Assembly (NCBI RefSeq): GCF_014638095.1 | Contig: NZ_BMFH01000001.1 | Span: 1,931,227 to 1,995,226 of the forward strand | Direction: 5' to 3' | DNA length: 64,000 nt | Source of the DNA: Muriicola marianensis | GTDB lineage: Bacteria; Bacteroidota; Bacteroidia; Flavobacteriales; Flavobacteriaceae | In this document: one piece after another, positions 1 to 8,882 of the stretch | How positions within the stretch are numbered: position 1 is the stretch's first letter | Layout of the letters: every line of letters begins with the position of its first letter | Notes under the pieces: generated by a model | The model's input: only the letters and a program-made list of their open reading frames with translations | Told to the model about the DNA's origin: nothing | Databases searched by the model: none | Position numbers and translations under genes: made by a program

Positions 1-1628
1 TCGAATGGAATGAAAGAAGAATGAGTTTTTCCGGAAGGTAGGATCCCTTCGTTCACAGAGGTAATGATCACGGTCTCAAAATCCAGATTCCGGCTCTCCA
101 GCATGCCCATGACCTGTATCCCTTCCAGCGGTTGCCCGTAGAAATCGATGGTCTCTCTGGCCATCAGTTCCCTGAAAAGGCTCTGGAACGACCTGAGATC
201 TGCGATGAATTCGTATTTGTTCACGTAGGCTTCCGTCTCATTAAAAACACTTTCCATTTTAGTGAGGTACTGCAAGCCTATCGCATCCTGATCCTCCTTA
301 AACCTTTGGATCAGGGCTTTGATCATCGCCTCAGATGCTTTCAGCAATGCTGAAGGAGTGGTAAATTCCTCTGAGAAAAGCAGGGAAAATATTGCCTCGT
401 CACCAAATTTGACCTCCTTCAAATGAGAGGGCTTCAGGTAGACCCAGTTTCTATCCCTGACCATGGCCCCAAGCCTGTGCAGGGTTTCATCGGGGTCATT
501 AAATAACCTCTTTACATAAGGGTGTGAAAGAAGAGAAAGGAGATCCCTGTGATACCATCCTTGACCTTTCCAATTTACATATAGAGAGATAAACTCATTG
601 AATAAACTCGCCACAGGAGTCTGGGATAGAGGAAGCCCCATGGTAATATTCACCTGAGGGATAGAGGCAGGGATAGAATTGAGGAGGGGATTCAATAAGT
701 TTTCATCTCCGAGGACTACGGCAGTATTTTTTTGAAACGACTTCTTTTCAAAGGCCAGTCTGTTGAGGAGGGAACCTGTGTACTTCGCCTGAGAAACACT
801 TTTTGGCACACCAATGATCCTGATCTCTTTATGGGTTTTATAGGTTTCCACAGCGCCTTTCAGAGGCTTGCCGGATAGAAATTTCCATTTCTTGAGATAG
901 TTTCTGATAAAGTACCCGGCATCGTGAATTTTATCCTGAAGGAAAATCGGATCGATATCCCAGAAAATATCGGCTTTTTCATGGGAAAGGAGGGTCTTCA
1001 AGATCAGCTGTTCTGCCGCGTTCAGGGCATTGAAACCTATAAAGATATGCTGGGTTTTCCCCGAATTCAGGGCGTATTGTTCTACTGCCTCACTCGCTTT
1101 GCGATAAACAAGCCCCTGATAGCCCACATTCATCTTCAGCAAATGTTCTGAAAACGCATTATACAACGATTCAAGAGAATTCCAGAACTCGATATAGGTT
1201 TTGATCATGGGGGTTTTGTCAGGCCTGAGGTACCAGTGGTCTGTCTCCTGAATTGCGCTGAGATAAGAAAAAATCTTTTTCTGAGGAATGAGATAGCGGT
1301 CAATTTCATTGAAGTCCTGCAATAGGGTTCCTCCCCACCTGGAAAACTCATGGAAACTCTCGGCTTCTTTTCCGCGAAGGGTGCTGTACACTTCAAAAAG
1401 CTCAAAAATGAGTTGGGTATTGGTCGCATAACGTACACCGGACAGGACAGATACGAATTCCTCTATGGTATATAGAGTCGGGGCGAATTCGGATTTAGTA
1501 GCTGTCTTTGCGAATAATTGGAGCAGGAATACACCTGCCCGTTTGCTGGGAACCACAAGAACAAGTTGTTCATCTACCCGGTGCTGTTCCCTGATCTGGG
1601 CTACTGTTTCTTCCAGAAATGTTCGCAT
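1..1628 (-). CDS. AddB-like PD-(D/E)XK nuclease family protein, partial (C-terminus beyond window)
   Basis: An uninterrupted minus-strand reading frame runs from an ATG at 1626-1628 off the left edge, giving about 542 codons without a stop. The N-terminus reads MRTFLEETVAQIREQHR and is followed by LVLVVPSKRAGVFLLQLF, the degenerate nucleotide-binding region typical of the inactive-helicase subunit of AddAB-type enzymes. Close to the edge it has ESRNLDFETVIITSVNEG and LPSGKTHSSFIP, which recur in Bacteroidota members of this family. The nuclease domain itself would lie outside the window. The family acts with an AddA/RecB-like helicase in double-strand break end processing. An AddA-like gene lies at 4355-7492 on the same strand, separated from this gene by kbl and ompA, which makes a functional pair likely. 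The function is inferred, not shown. Confidence 0.85.
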   Translation of the reverse strand, partial: MRTFLEETVAQIREQHRVDEQLVLVVPSKRAGVFLLQLFAKTATKSEFAPTLYTIEEFVSVLSGVRYATNTQLIFELFEVYSTLRGKEAESFHEFSRWGGTLLQDFNEIDRYLIPQKKIFSYLSAIQETDHWYLRPDKTPMIKTYIEFWNSLESLYNAFSEHLLKMNVGYQGLVYRKASEAVEQYALNSGKTQHIFIGFNALNAAEQLILKTLLSHEKADIFWDIDPIFLQDKIHDAGYFIRNYLKKWKFLSGKPLKGAVETYKTHKEIRIIGVPKSVSQAKYTGSLLNRLAFEKKSFQKNTAVVLGDENLLNPLLNSIPASIPQVNITMGLPLSQTPVASLFNEFISLYVNWKGQGWYHRDLLSLLSHPYVKRLFNDPDETLHRLGAMVRDRNWVYLKPSHLKEVKFGDEAIFSLLFSEEFTTPSALLKASEAMIKALIQRFKEDQDAIGLQYLTKMESVFNETEAYVNKYEFIADLRSFQSLFRELMARETIDFYGQPLEGIQVMGMLESRNLDFETVIITSVNEGILPSGKTHSSFIPF

Positions 1629-1640
1629 ATCTAAAAATAA

Positions 1641-1667
1641 AAAAAGCTCCGCTGATGCGGAGCTTTT
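1641..1667 (-). terminator. Intrinsic terminator after the OmpA gene
   Basis: The arms GCTCCGC and GCGGAGC enclose a TGAT loop and are flanked by A-runs and T-runs on both sides. On the minus strand the hairpin lies about 20 bases after the stop of the OmpA-family gene and is followed by TTTTTTATTTTT. It also sits just before the start of the AddB-like gene at 1628, so that gene probably depends on its own promoter or on readthrough. Confidence 0.8.
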
Positions 1668-1688
1668 CATATAATTTTGAACTCTTTT

Positions 1689-3053
1689 TTACTTGATCAA
1701 GTTGATCTCAACTCGCCTGTTTTGAGTTCTTCCGGCTCTTGTATTGTTAGAGGCGATTGGCTTAGACTCACCGTATCCAACAGCGGTCAGCCTGTCTGCA
1801 GCGATTCCTTCATTGATCAGGAAGTCTCTTACAGAGTTAGCTCTCTTCTCAGACAGTTCCTGGTTCAATCTCTCGCTACCAACGCTATCAGTGTGACCTT
1901 CAACGGTAAACTTAGCAGTTGGGTACTCGTTCAGGATCTTGATGATGTCTACGAATACAGATACAGATTCTGTTTTCAGAGAAGCTTTTCCAGTGTCGAA
2001 CAGGATAGTTCTGGCGTAGTCATTCAATTGCTTCTGAACCTCTTCAGTTACTTCTGGGCAACCTTGGTTAGCTACTGTACCGGCAACGTCTGGGCACTGA
2101 TCATCTTTGTCAAGAACTCCGTCTCCGTCAGTATCAGGCCATGGGCATCCTTTGTTTTCAGCAGGACCAGCTTCGCTTGGACAAGCGTCATCTTTGTCAG
2201 CTACACCGTCACCGTCGGCGTCAGGACAACCGGCAAGAGCAGCAAGACCAGCTTCGTTTGGACAAGCATCGTCTTTGTCAGCGATACCGTCACCATCAGA
2301 GTCAGGACATCCGTTAAGCTCCTTAGAACCAGCTTCATTAGGACAGCTGTCTTTTCCATCTTCTATACCGTCACCGTCAGAATCAGGACATCCGTTGAAC
2401 GCAGCAAGACCTGCAACTTCAGGACAAGCATCATCCTTGTCATAGATACCATCACCGTCGGTATCAGTTCCACCGAATTGGATGGAGATACCTGCCATGT
2501 GCTGGAAGTGTTTTACACCGTAATCTTCGAAAGCGTGCTTATATCCAGTTTGTACGGTAAAGCCGATATTATCAGAGAACATATAGCTGGCTCCGATACC
2601 TGCGTTGGCAGTTCCGAATCCGATCTCATCAACCCAGGTATAACCTCCTCCAATTTCCACGAAGGGGATTATCTTCTTATCTTTTAATACGTTGTACTTT
2701 ATTGTTCCATCCACAGCGTAATGAGAAAGGTCATCGGCTGAAACGTCTCCCAATTTAGAGATGCGGTTCAGACTACCCCTTGCTCCTACAGAAAATCCGT
2801 CACCAACATACTTGGATACAGATACATATGAGATAGAAGGCAAAATGTTCCAGTGATCGTTAACATTAAAGTACTCGCTGAAGAGAGTACCGGTTGGGTA
2901 AGCGGCGTCCTGGTCATTAGTAGGATAAACATCTATCGCGTTTACACCAAAGCTAACTTGCCACGGATTATTCTCATCCTGCGCTTGAACGTTGTTTAAC
3001 CCAATAAGAAAGAGGCCAACAACCAATAATCTGCTAAGCTGTTTCATGTTCAA
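1689..3053 (-). CDS. OmpA family outer membrane protein with thrombospondin type 3 repeats
   Basis: The 454-residue protein begins with a signal peptide ending near NNVQAQ (residue 25). Residues about 30-195 look like an outer-membrane beta-barrel with alternating aromatic strands. Residues 196-330 hold five calcium-binding thrombospondin type 3 repeats of the [19 protein letters not shown] kind. Residues about 349-454 form a C-terminal OmpA domain with the peptidoglycan-binding signature ([32 protein letters not shown]). It should link the outer membrane to the cell wall. A second in-frame ATG two codons downstream (MKQLSRLL) is an equally good start. The gene has a strong promoter at 3082-3112 and a terminator at 1641-1667, so it is probably an abundant monocistronic porin. 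The low-complexity repeats create long spurious antisense frames. Confidence 0.95.
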   Translation of the reverse strand: MNMKQLSRLLVVGLFLIGLNNVQAQDENNPWQVSFGVNAIDVYPTNDQDAAYPTGTLFSEYFNVNDHWNILPSISYVSVSKYVGDGFSVGARGSLNRISKLGDVSADDLSHYAVDGTIKYNVLKDKKIIPFVEIGGGYTWVDEIGFGTANAGIGASYMFSDNIGFTVQTGYKHAFEDYGVKHFQHMAGISIQFGGTDTDGDGIYDKDDACPEVAGLAAFNGCPDSDGDGIEDGKDSCPNEAGSKELNGCPDSDGDGIADKDDACPNEAGLAALAGCPDADGDGVADKDDACPSEAGPAENKGCPWPDTDGDGVLDKDDQCPDVAGTVANQGCPEVTEEVQKQLNDYARTILFDTGKASLKTESVSVFVDIIKILNEYPTAKFTVEGHTDSVGSERLNQELSEKRANSVRDFLINEGIAADRLTAVGYGESKPIASNNTRAGRTQNRRVEINLIK

Positions 3054-3081
3054 ATTTTTAAGTTTAAGTGTTTATTAGCTG

Positions 3082-3112
3082 CAAATGTAAGTTGTTAAAA
3101 ATTATTAACAAA
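3082..3112 (-). promoter_or_regulatory. Bacteroidota-type promoter of the OmpA gene
   Basis: On the minus strand a TTTG box (complement of 3109-3112) is followed after exactly 19 bases by TACATTTG (complement of 3082-3089). This matches the known Bacteroidota sigma-ABfr consensus TTTG-N19-TAnnTTTG at every fixed position. The start codon is about 30 bases downstream. It is the clearest promoter in the window. Confidence 0.75.
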
Positions 3113-3158
3113 ATCAATTTCTTTTTTTTTTCTCGTATCCCCCTGAAAACGGAAGGTT

Positions 3159-4352
3159 TTAGAGGATTTCTAGCTCTTTTCCCACCTTTGTAAAGGCCTT
3201 AATTGCGGTGTCTAAATGGGCTCTTGTATGGGCTGCGGATAACTGTACTCTGATCCTCGCTTTTCCCTTTGGAACCACGGGATAGAAGAATCCAATAACA
3301 TATATTCCTTCATCCAGCAACATATCGGCCATTTTCTGTGATAATTTGGCATCGTACAACATAACCGGCACAATGGCTGAATCCCCATCTATGATATCAA
3401 AACCTGCCTCCTTCATTCCTTTCTTAAAGTAGGCGGTATTGCTTTCCAGACGATCGCGAAGTTCTGTGCTCCCCTCGAGCATGTCGAAGACCTTGATGGA
3501 AGCGCCGACAATGGCGGGTGCGAGGGAGTTGCTGAATAGGTAGGGTCGGGATCGCTGTCTCAGGATCTCAATGATCTCTTTCTTTCCGGTAGTATAACCG
3601 CCCATGGCACCACCCAGGGCCTTCCCCAGAGTTCCGGTTATAATGTCGATACGATCCATGACCCCTTTCTCTTCCAGCGTACCCCTTCCGGTCTCACCGA
3701 TGAAACCTGCAGCGTGGCATTCGTCTATCATCACCATGGCGTCATAGGCATCTGCCAGATCACAGATCTTATCCAGGGGAGCAAGAAGCCCGTCCATTGA
3801 AAATACTCCGTCTGTCACGATGATCTTAAACCGGGCCCCATCCGCATTTGCCTGCTTCAGCTGGGCTTCCAGATCCTTCATATCATTGTTAGCATACCGG
3901 TACCGCTTGGCCTTGCACAATCTCACTCCGTCAATGATCGAAGCGTGATTCAGGGAATCGGAGATGATGGCATCCTCTGCTGACAACAAAGGCTCGAAGA
4001 CGCCGCCATTGGCGTCAAAAGCAGCTGCGTATAATATGGTATCCTCTGTTCCGTAAAATTTGGCGATCTTCTCTTCCAGTTCCTTGTGAATGTCCTGGGT
4101 ACCGCAAATAAACCTGACTGATGACATCCCAAATCCGTGAGAATCCAGGGTGTCCTTAGCTGCCTGGATAACCTCGGGGTGTGAAGACAGTCCTAAATAG
4201 TTGTTAGAGCAGAAGTTGATCACTTCCTGTCCTGTGGAGATCTTGATCACAGCTCCCTGAGGAGAAGTTATGATACGTTCCTTTTTATAAAGGCCTGCTT
4301 CCTGTATCGAATCCAGTTCGTCCTGTAGATATTTCTTAATACTGCTATACAT
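3159..4352 (-). CDS. kbl: Glycine C-acetyltransferase (2-amino-3-ketobutyrate CoA ligase)
   Basis: The 397-residue protein belongs to the fold-type I PLP alpha-oxoamine synthase family, and its length matches the E. coli enzyme. The PLP lysine is K244 in [13 protein letters not shown]. The cofactor-contacting DECHAAGF is at 210-217 and [10 protein letters not shown] is at about 133-142. It converts 2-amino-3-oxobutyrate plus CoA to glycine and acetyl-CoA in threonine breakdown, in the cytosol. The gene starts two bases after the stop of the AddA-like gene, so the two are probably co-transcribed, although their functions are unrelated. No threonine dehydrogenase gene is seen in the window. Other alpha-oxoamine synthases (BioF, HemA, serine palmitoyltransferase) are less likely, given the strong match to Kbl around the PLP site. 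Confidence 0.95.
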   Translation of the reverse strand: MYSSIKKYLQDELDSIQEAGLYKKERIITSPQGAVIKISTGQEVINFCSNNYLGLSSHPEVIQAAKDTLDSHGFGMSSVRFICGTQDIHKELEEKIAKFYGTEDTILYAAAFDANGGVFEPLLSAEDAIISDSLNHASIIDGVRLCKAKRYRYANNDMKDLEAQLKQANADGARFKIIVTDGVFSMDGLLAPLDKICDLADAYDAMVMIDECHAAGFIGETGRGTLEEKGVMDRIDIITGTLGKALGGAMGGYTTGKKEIIEILRQRSRPYLFSNSLAPAIVGASIKVFDMLEGSTELRDRLESNTAYFKKGMKEAGFDIIDGDSAIVPVMLYDAKLSQKMADMLLDEGIYVIGFFYPVVPKGKARIRVQLSAAHTRAHLDTAIKAFTKVGKELEIL

Positions 4353-4354
4353 AA

Positions 4355-7300
4355 TTATATGAATACGGGTTTGATTTGTTCACCTATATAGATCAGGACC
4401 CTGTTCTCTACGGTGTATCCCATGGAACCCAGCACTTCTGCGTAGGAGTTCAATTGTGCGATATGGTCCGGGCTTTCGCTTCCTGTCTTGTAATCGAGTA
4501 CCGAGACCTTCCGTCCGTCGAAAACCATCCTGTCGGGTCGCAAAATTACCCCATTTTCTGCAATTATCGCCTGTTCATTCCTAATTATAGGGCCTTCCTC
4601 AAAAAAGGGAGCCAGCAAGGGATGCTCAACGACTCCTTTGAAAAGTTCAGAGTAAATCTCCTGCTCTTTTACGGAAATAGCTCCGCCTGAGACCAATTCC
4701 TCAATGCTTCCAGGGATATCCCCGGCAACCTCAATGGTGCTCATCCCGAAATGGAAAACATTACCTCTGGATAAAGCCAGGGCACGGGAAGTTCCCCAGA
4801 GTTCCCCGGCACGGGTGCTGATCTCCAGATGCCCTTCGTACTTGGCGGAGTAGGTATAAGAAATCGACTCCTGGTGCAGGCCGGATGCAGCTCTGGAGAC
4901 CACCTCACCCAGTTGCCCGAAGTCATACCTCCTCCTGTTCCTGTCCCACAGACCTTCGCTCTGCAGGAAATTAATGAAAAGCCCGGAGTACGTAGAGGGT
5001 TTCGGATCTCCATTTTTATCCAGGTCCATTTCCGAGATCACATACACTCCCTGAATCCCTCTCGTAAGGGCAACGTACAGCACGTTGAATGCATCGAGTT
5101 CCTGTTTGTGCTCTTCTTCCTCATAGATTGCCAGGGAGGCGTGGTTGTAATCTGCCATCTCCTTTTTTTTGGTCAGCAGGAGATGGTCAAAACCCTCTAC
5201 AGCCTCATCTGTTGATGTTGCCCATAACCTGGTTCCCCTGTCATCGTAAATCCTGGCGTTTGCGAAGGGGAAGATGACAAATGGAAATTCAAGACCCTTG
5301 GATTTGTGTATGGTCATCAACATGACTGCCTCTGTTTGCTCCGGGGCCGGGATACTCCACTTCCCCTTGTTCTTTTCCCAGTGGTCCAGGAAGGATTGTA
5401 TCCCACAATCCATGTGTGATTCAAATTCGAGGACCTCATCCAGGAGGGCACTGGTAAAGGCGTGGGATTCCCGGACCAGTTGAAATCGATCAATAGCGTA
5501 TTCCAGGGCATCATACGGGGTCCTTTGTGTAAAGATCTCCATTTCAAAATGGTATTTCCTCTTCAGGAAACCAGACAGGTCTTCGAGGCTCTCGGAGATG
5601 AAACGATGTCTTTCTTCATCCCTGCTCAGATAAAAGAGAATATCGTACTGAATATTGAGATCCGTGGGCTGGGCAGTGTGTTTCATCAGGTTGATGAGGA
5701 ACCTAACCCCGGGGTCGCTCTCAAGCAAGAGGGCATCGGAGGAAATAACGGGTATTTTGTTTTCCATGAGATGCCTGGCGAGCTTAACTCCCTGCTGGTT
5801 CGATCTTACCAGAATACAAATATCGCCGTATGGCACATTCCTGTCTTTAAGTTCGACTATGACCCCAAGCGCTTCATTACAATAGTCTGATTCCCTCTCT
5901 GAAGTGTTTTCTTCCAGGAACCTCAGACTGACGAGTCCGCCTTTTGAGGCAGTGTGCTCCTGTTTATTACCCTCGAGGAACAGCTGTCGGTAAAGCTCGT
6001 TTTTCAGGCCGTCAACTGCCGAAGTGAAGAACCGGTTATTAAAATTTACCACCTCCTCATAACTCCTGTAATTTCTCTGGAGCTGTGTGGTCATGGGACG
6101 TATGCCGAAAAGGGGGTCCTCATCGTGTATCAAATTGAGGAAGAGTTCGGATCGGCCTCCTCTCCACCGGTAGATAGCCTGTTTGGCGTCCCCTACTAAA
6201 AACAGACTGCCTCTTTTACCTTGCAGATCCTCACTCAGCAGAGCATGTGAAATCAGGGGCACGAGGTTATTCCATTGCAGGAGGGAGGTGTCCTGGAATT
6301 CATCGATAAAATAATGCCTGTACTTCTCTCCTAGACGTTCGTAAATAAAGGGAGCAGGTTGATCGCGGATCTGTTCGGAGATCAGGGTGTTGAAAGCCGA
6401 TATATGTATCTGTTCCCTTTCCTCGAGCAGGGTATTAATCTCTTTTTGCAGTGCATTGAGAAGGGTGAGGGGTACCAGATTATTGTAGACATTCTTCAGG
6501 TAGAGCAATCGGTTGTGTTTGGTCCTGAGGGAGGTCCAAAGGTTGATGAAGCTGGGCATAAGGCCGTCTATAACAGCCTTTGTCTCCCCCTTGAGGCTCG
6601 TTTTGTATAACGGTTCTTCCCCGAATTTCTGCTTCCATCCGGCAGTGAAATCCGCCCCTGCCGGATCCGCCTGCAGTTTCTTCATAAACGCCGGGAAATA
6701 TCCCGATTTAAAGTCTTTTGCATCCAGTCCGGCGGTGGATATAAGGTTCAGAGCCTCCGCACCTATATCCTTCAGGTCACCGATGAGAGTGCTGATCACC
6801 CTCCTCAAGGTATTCTGCAGGTCGAGAAACGCGTCAACCTCCTTTCCCTTAAGGGATTCCAGGAATGGAAGATGGTTTTCATCGAAGAGCATGGAACCAA
6901 TCTTTTGGAGGTCATAGCTCACATCCCAGCTCTTGCTGTCGTCTATCTTTTCGAGGGCAAAATCGATGATGAGGTTTGTCAGCCTGTTTCCCGCCTGTGC
7001 ATTTCCCAGCATGCGGTCTATGCTTTCGCTCAGCAGCAGGTCCTGGTCCATGACCACTTCAAAATTCTGGGGGATCTTCAGATCTCTTGCAAAGGTCTTG
7101 ATGATACGGTGGTTGAACTTATCTATGGTGGAGATGTCGAAAAAGGCATAATTGTGAAGTATTTCCTTCAAGACCTCGCCGGATCTGGCCCTTAATCTGT
7201 CCTTGCTGAGGTTGAGCTCTTTTGCTATCTGCAGGAAAAGGTCATCTTTACCTGCTTCCTCTGGATCCGAAGCGAAGAGCGCCAGACTTTTCAGAATACG

Positions 7301-7492
7301 CTGCTTCATTTCATTGACGGCCTTGTTGGTGAAGGTGATCGCCAGTATTCTTCTGAATTCCTGCCTGCTGTCCTCGGTCAGGATCAGTTTGAGGTATTCC
7401 TTGACCAGGGAAAAGGTCTTGCCTGAACCGGCAGATGCGTCATAAATCTGATAGGAGTGCAGAGTCTTTGTTTTACCCTGCAAAATAAGCAA
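4355..7492 (-). CDS. AddA/RecB-like UvrD-family helicase-nuclease
   Basis: The 1045-residue superfamily 1 helicase has a Walker A site at residues 18-26 (DASAGSGKT), Walker B/motif [11 protein letters not shown], motif [16 protein letters not shown], motif [14 protein letters not shown], motif [19 protein letters not shown] and motif [12 protein letters not shown]. The C-terminal end has LRPDRMVF and VLDYKTG, the acidic and lysine residues of a RecB-type PD-(D/E)XK nuclease domain. The frame starts at a TTG (7490-7492) or a second TTG three codons on. An in-frame TAA lies just upstream and no ATG precedes the Walker A motif, so a non-ATG start is required. The protein probably resects double-strand breaks with the AddB-like protein at the left edge. 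It overlaps no other gene and is followed directly by kbl. Confidence 0.9.
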   Translation of the reverse strand: MLILQGKTKTLHSYQIYDASAGSGKTFSLVKEYLKLILTEDSRQEFRRILAITFTNKAVNEMKQRILKSLALFASDPEEAGKDDLFLQIAKELNLSKDRLRARSGEVLKEILHNYAFFDISTIDKFNHRIIKTFARDLKIPQNFEVVMDQDLLLSESIDRMLGNAQAGNRLTNLIIDFALEKIDDSKSWDVSYDLQKIGSMLFDENHLPFLESLKGKEVDAFLDLQNTLRRVISTLIGDLKDIGAEALNLISTAGLDAKDFKSGYFPAFMKKLQADPAGADFTAGWKQKFGEEPLYKTSLKGETKAVIDGLMPSFINLWTSLRTKHNRLLYLKNVYNNLVPLTLLNALQKEINTLLEEREQIHISAFNTLISEQIRDQPAPFIYERLGEKYRHYFIDEFQDTSLLQWNNLVPLISHALLSEDLQGKRGSLFLVGDAKQAIYRWRGGRSELFLNLIHDEDPLFGIRPMTTQLQRNYRSYEEVVNFNNRFFTSAVDGLKNELYRQLFLEGNKQEHTASKGGLVSLRFLEENTSERESDYCNEALGVIVELKDRNVPYGDICILVRSNQQGVKLARHLMENKIPVISSDALLLESDPGVRFLINLMKHTAQPTDLNIQYDILFYLSRDEERHRFISESLEDLSGFLKRKYHFEMEIFTQRTPYDALEYAIDRFQLVRESHAFTSALLDEVLEFESHMDCGIQSFLDHWEKNKGKWSIPAPEQTEAVMLMTIHKSKGLEFPFVIFPFANARIYDDRGTRLWATSTDEAVEGFDHLLLTKKKEMADYNHASLAIYEEEEHKQELDAFNVLYVALTRGIQGVYVISEMDLDKNGDPKPSTYSGLFINFLQSEGLWDRNRRRYDFGQLGEVVSRAASGLHQESISYTYSAKYEGHLEISTRAGELWGTSRALALSRGNVFHFGMSTIEVAGDIPGSIEELVSGGAISVKEQEIYSELFKGVVEHPLLAPFFEEGPIIRNEQAIIAENGVILRPDRMVFDGRKVSVLDYKTGSESPDHIAQLNSYAEVLGSMGYTVENRVLIYIGEQIKPVFI

Positions 7493-7543
7493 TCGCAGAG
7501 AGTTCTTAACATATAATTAGGGGAATATAATTGTTAAAATCCC

Positions 7544-7551
7544 TACATTTG
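7544..7551 (+). promoter_or_regulatory. Probable -7 element of sodA
   Basis: TACATTTG matches the Bacteroidota -7 consensus TAnnTTTG at every fixed position and lies 35 bases before the sodA ATG. I found no convincing TTTG box at the expected 19-base spacing, so the call rests on the -7 element only. Confidence 0.5.
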
Positions 7552-7586
7552 AAGCTCACTGAATAATAACAATTAACTATACGAAC

Positions 7587-8195
7587 ATGGCATTTGAACT
7601 ACCAAAATTACCCTATGCATACGACGCATTGGAACCCAATATCGATGCGAGGACCATGGAGATTCACCATACCAAGCACCACAATGGATACACTTCAAAA
7701 CTTAATGCAGCTATTGAAGGCACGCCACTTGCAGGAAAAGGCATCGAGGAGATCCTCAAAGGACTGGATATGAAGAACTCTGCCGTGCGGAACAATGGAG
7801 GAGGTTATTTCAACCACTGTCTGTTCTGGGAGATCATGGGCCCAAATGCAGGAGGAAATCCCTCAGGGGAATTGGCCTCTGCCATTGATAAGGCCTTCGG
7901 ATCCTTTGAAGGATTCAAGGATAAATTCAGTGCCGCAGCCGCCGGACAGTTCGGATCCGGGTGGGCCTGGCTTTGTGTCCACAAAGGAGGAAAAGTTGAG
8001 ATCTGTGCAACCCCCAACCAGGACAATCCATTGATGCCCAACACGGGATGCGGCGGATATCCAATCCTGGGCCTGGATGTTTGGGAACACGCCTATTATC
8101 TGAATTACCAGAACAGGAGGCCGGATTATATCAGTTCTTTCTTCAATGTGATCAATTGGAACAAGGTGGCCGAGCATTACAAGGCACACAAGTAA
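7587..8195 (+). CDS. sodA: Superoxide dismutase, Mn/Fe family
   Basis: The 202-residue cytosolic enzyme converts superoxide to oxygen and hydrogen peroxide. The metal ligands are H27, H77 (in [11 protein letters not shown]), D164 and H168 (in DVWEHAYYL). [19 protein letters not shown] and PNQDNPLMP resemble Mn-type rather than Fe-type enzymes, but many members of this lineage accept both metals. There is no signal peptide. The gene stands alone, with a -7 element upstream and a strong terminator downstream at 8219-8252. It reads towards the small-RNA-like cluster on the opposite strand. Confidence 0.95.
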   Translation: MAFELPKLPYAYDALEPNIDARTMEIHHTKHHNGYTSKLNAAIEGTPLAGKGIEEILKGLDMKNSAVRNNGGGYFNHCLFWEIMGPNAGGNPSGELASAIDKAFGSFEGFKDKFSAAAAGQFGSGWAWLCVHKGGKVEICATPNQDNPLMPNTGCGGYPILGLDVWEHAYYLNYQNRRPDYISSFFNVINWNKVAEHYKAHK

Positions 8196-8218
8196 CAGAG
8201 CAGATCTTAAAGTGCAAT

Positions 8219-8252
8219 AAAAAACCGCAACCCCAAAGGTTGCGGTTTTTTT
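8219..8252. terminator. Bidirectional intrinsic terminator after sodA
   Basis: The arms CCGCAACC and GGTTGCGG enclose a CCAAA loop, with six A residues before and seven T residues after. It ends the sodA transcript and, read on the other strand, can also stop transcription leaving the small-RNA-like cluster at 8277-8776. Confidence 0.9.
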
Positions 8253-8276
8253 ATCTATAGGGGTGAGTATCAATAG

Positions 8277-8346
8277 AAAAGGGCAGAGAAGCCTCCACCC
8301 TTTTCGTCCCAAATCTTACCATAAACTTAACCTACTTATGCTATGG
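8277..8346 (-). ncRNA. Putative small RNA, tandem copy C
   Basis: On the minus strand the unit starts with the conserved head CCATAGCATAAGTAGG at 8346 and continues to 8308. A terminator-like hairpin follows at 8277-8304. Its arms are AAAAGGGTGGAG and CTCTGCCCTTTT with a GCTT loop; all 12 positions pair, two as G-U wobbles, so base pairing is kept although the sequence differs from copies A and B. The head differs from the others at one base (TATGG rather than CATGG). A weaker TAATTTA element is at 8353-8359. TTTTGGACAAA at 8397-8407 on the plus strand is shared with the upstream flank of copy B. The class is unknown to me. Confidence 0.6.
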
Positions 8347-8479
8347 CAGTACTAAATTACTGGTATTGTGAGAAATAACAAAAAAAATCAAGGAATTTTT
8401 GGACAAAGAAGGCGGATTGGCGGAAGAGGAAAAAACCCGACACCTCGAAAAAAATGATAAAATTCTGATTATCAGAAAT

Positions 8480-8549
8480 AAAAAAGGCAGGATGTTTCCT
8501 GCCTTTTTTCCCCAAATCTTACCATGAACTTAACCTACTTATGCTATGG
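8480..8549 (-). ncRNA. Putative small RNA, tandem copy B
   Basis: The 39-base head at 8511-8549 (minus strand) is identical to copy A. It runs directly into a hairpin at 8480-8509 with arms AAAAAAGGCAGGA and TCCTGCCTTTTTT and a four-base loop. The stem pairs perfectly but differs in sequence from the other copies. A perfect TACATTTG -7 element lies five bases upstream of the head (complement of 8555-8562), with a TTTT box close to the expected -33 position. The core GATGAAATGC, read on the plus strand at 8613-8622, matches the direct repeats ahead of copy A at a similar distance. An overlapping 17-codon frame MVRFGEKRQETSCLFYF is possible but less likely to be the product. Confidence 0.65.
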
Positions 8550-8705
8550 TCCTCCAAATGTAAAGCAAGGCGGAGCGGCTGAAAAAGGTTTTGGACAAAA
8601 TTCCCTTTAATCGGATGAAATGCCGTTTGTAGACAACTGGGGGTCGCAGGTTGAAGAAACGGACTACAAATACGGTCTCCTTTGGGCTGTGACCGGACGA
8701 AAAAT

Positions 8706-8776
8706 AAAAAAGGTGGAGAAGTCTCCACCTTTTTTGCCCCAAATCTTACCATGAACTTAACCTACTTATGCTATGG
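8706..8776 (-). ncRNA. Putative small RNA, tandem copy A (promoter-proximal)
   Basis: The head at 8738-8776 (minus strand) is followed by a hairpin at 8706-8735 whose arms, AAAAAAGGTGGAGA and TCTCCACCTTTTTT, pair perfectly; a T-rich tail follows. A -7-like TACATTTA lies six bases upstream (complement of 8783-8790), and a 16-base direct repeat lies further upstream at 8821-8856. The predicted transcript is about 70 bases: a conserved head of about 40 bases plus its own terminator. It lies downstream of purF on the same strand, but the separate promoter-like element suggests independent transcription. Confidence 0.65.
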
Positions 8777-8820
8777 CAAGCCTAAATGTAACTTTGATTA
8801 CTCCGCATTGACGATAAAGG

Positions 8821-8856
8821 CGATGAAATGCACAAAATATCGATGAAATGCACAAA
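8821..8856 (-). promoter_or_regulatory. 16-base direct repeat, candidate operator upstream of the small-RNA cluster
   Basis: CGATGAAATGCACAAA occurs at 8821-8836 and again at 8841-8856, a period of 20 bases or about two helical turns. Read on the minus strand it lies about 45-80 bases upstream of the predicted start of small-RNA copy A, a normal position for an activator site. A related box (14 of 16 bases) is at 46928-46943. Direct repeats spaced by two turns are typical of response-regulator sites such as those bound by LytTR domains, but the binding protein is unknown. Confidence 0.45.
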
Positions 8857-8882
8857 TTTTAAGAAATCAGGTATTTTTCGGT

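Noticed and set aside
1677-2687. 336-codon plus-strand frame opposite the OmpA repeats, and a second one at 2107-2445
   Set aside because: Both mirror the thrombospondin type 3 repeats of the OmpA gene and have repetitive, serine/threonine-rich translations; the opposite strand has a signal peptide, promoter and terminator.
8308-8776. CRISPR array reading of the three 39-base repeats
   Set aside because: Spacing is irregular (about 200 bases), each repeat is joined to a terminator, and there are no cas genes nearby.
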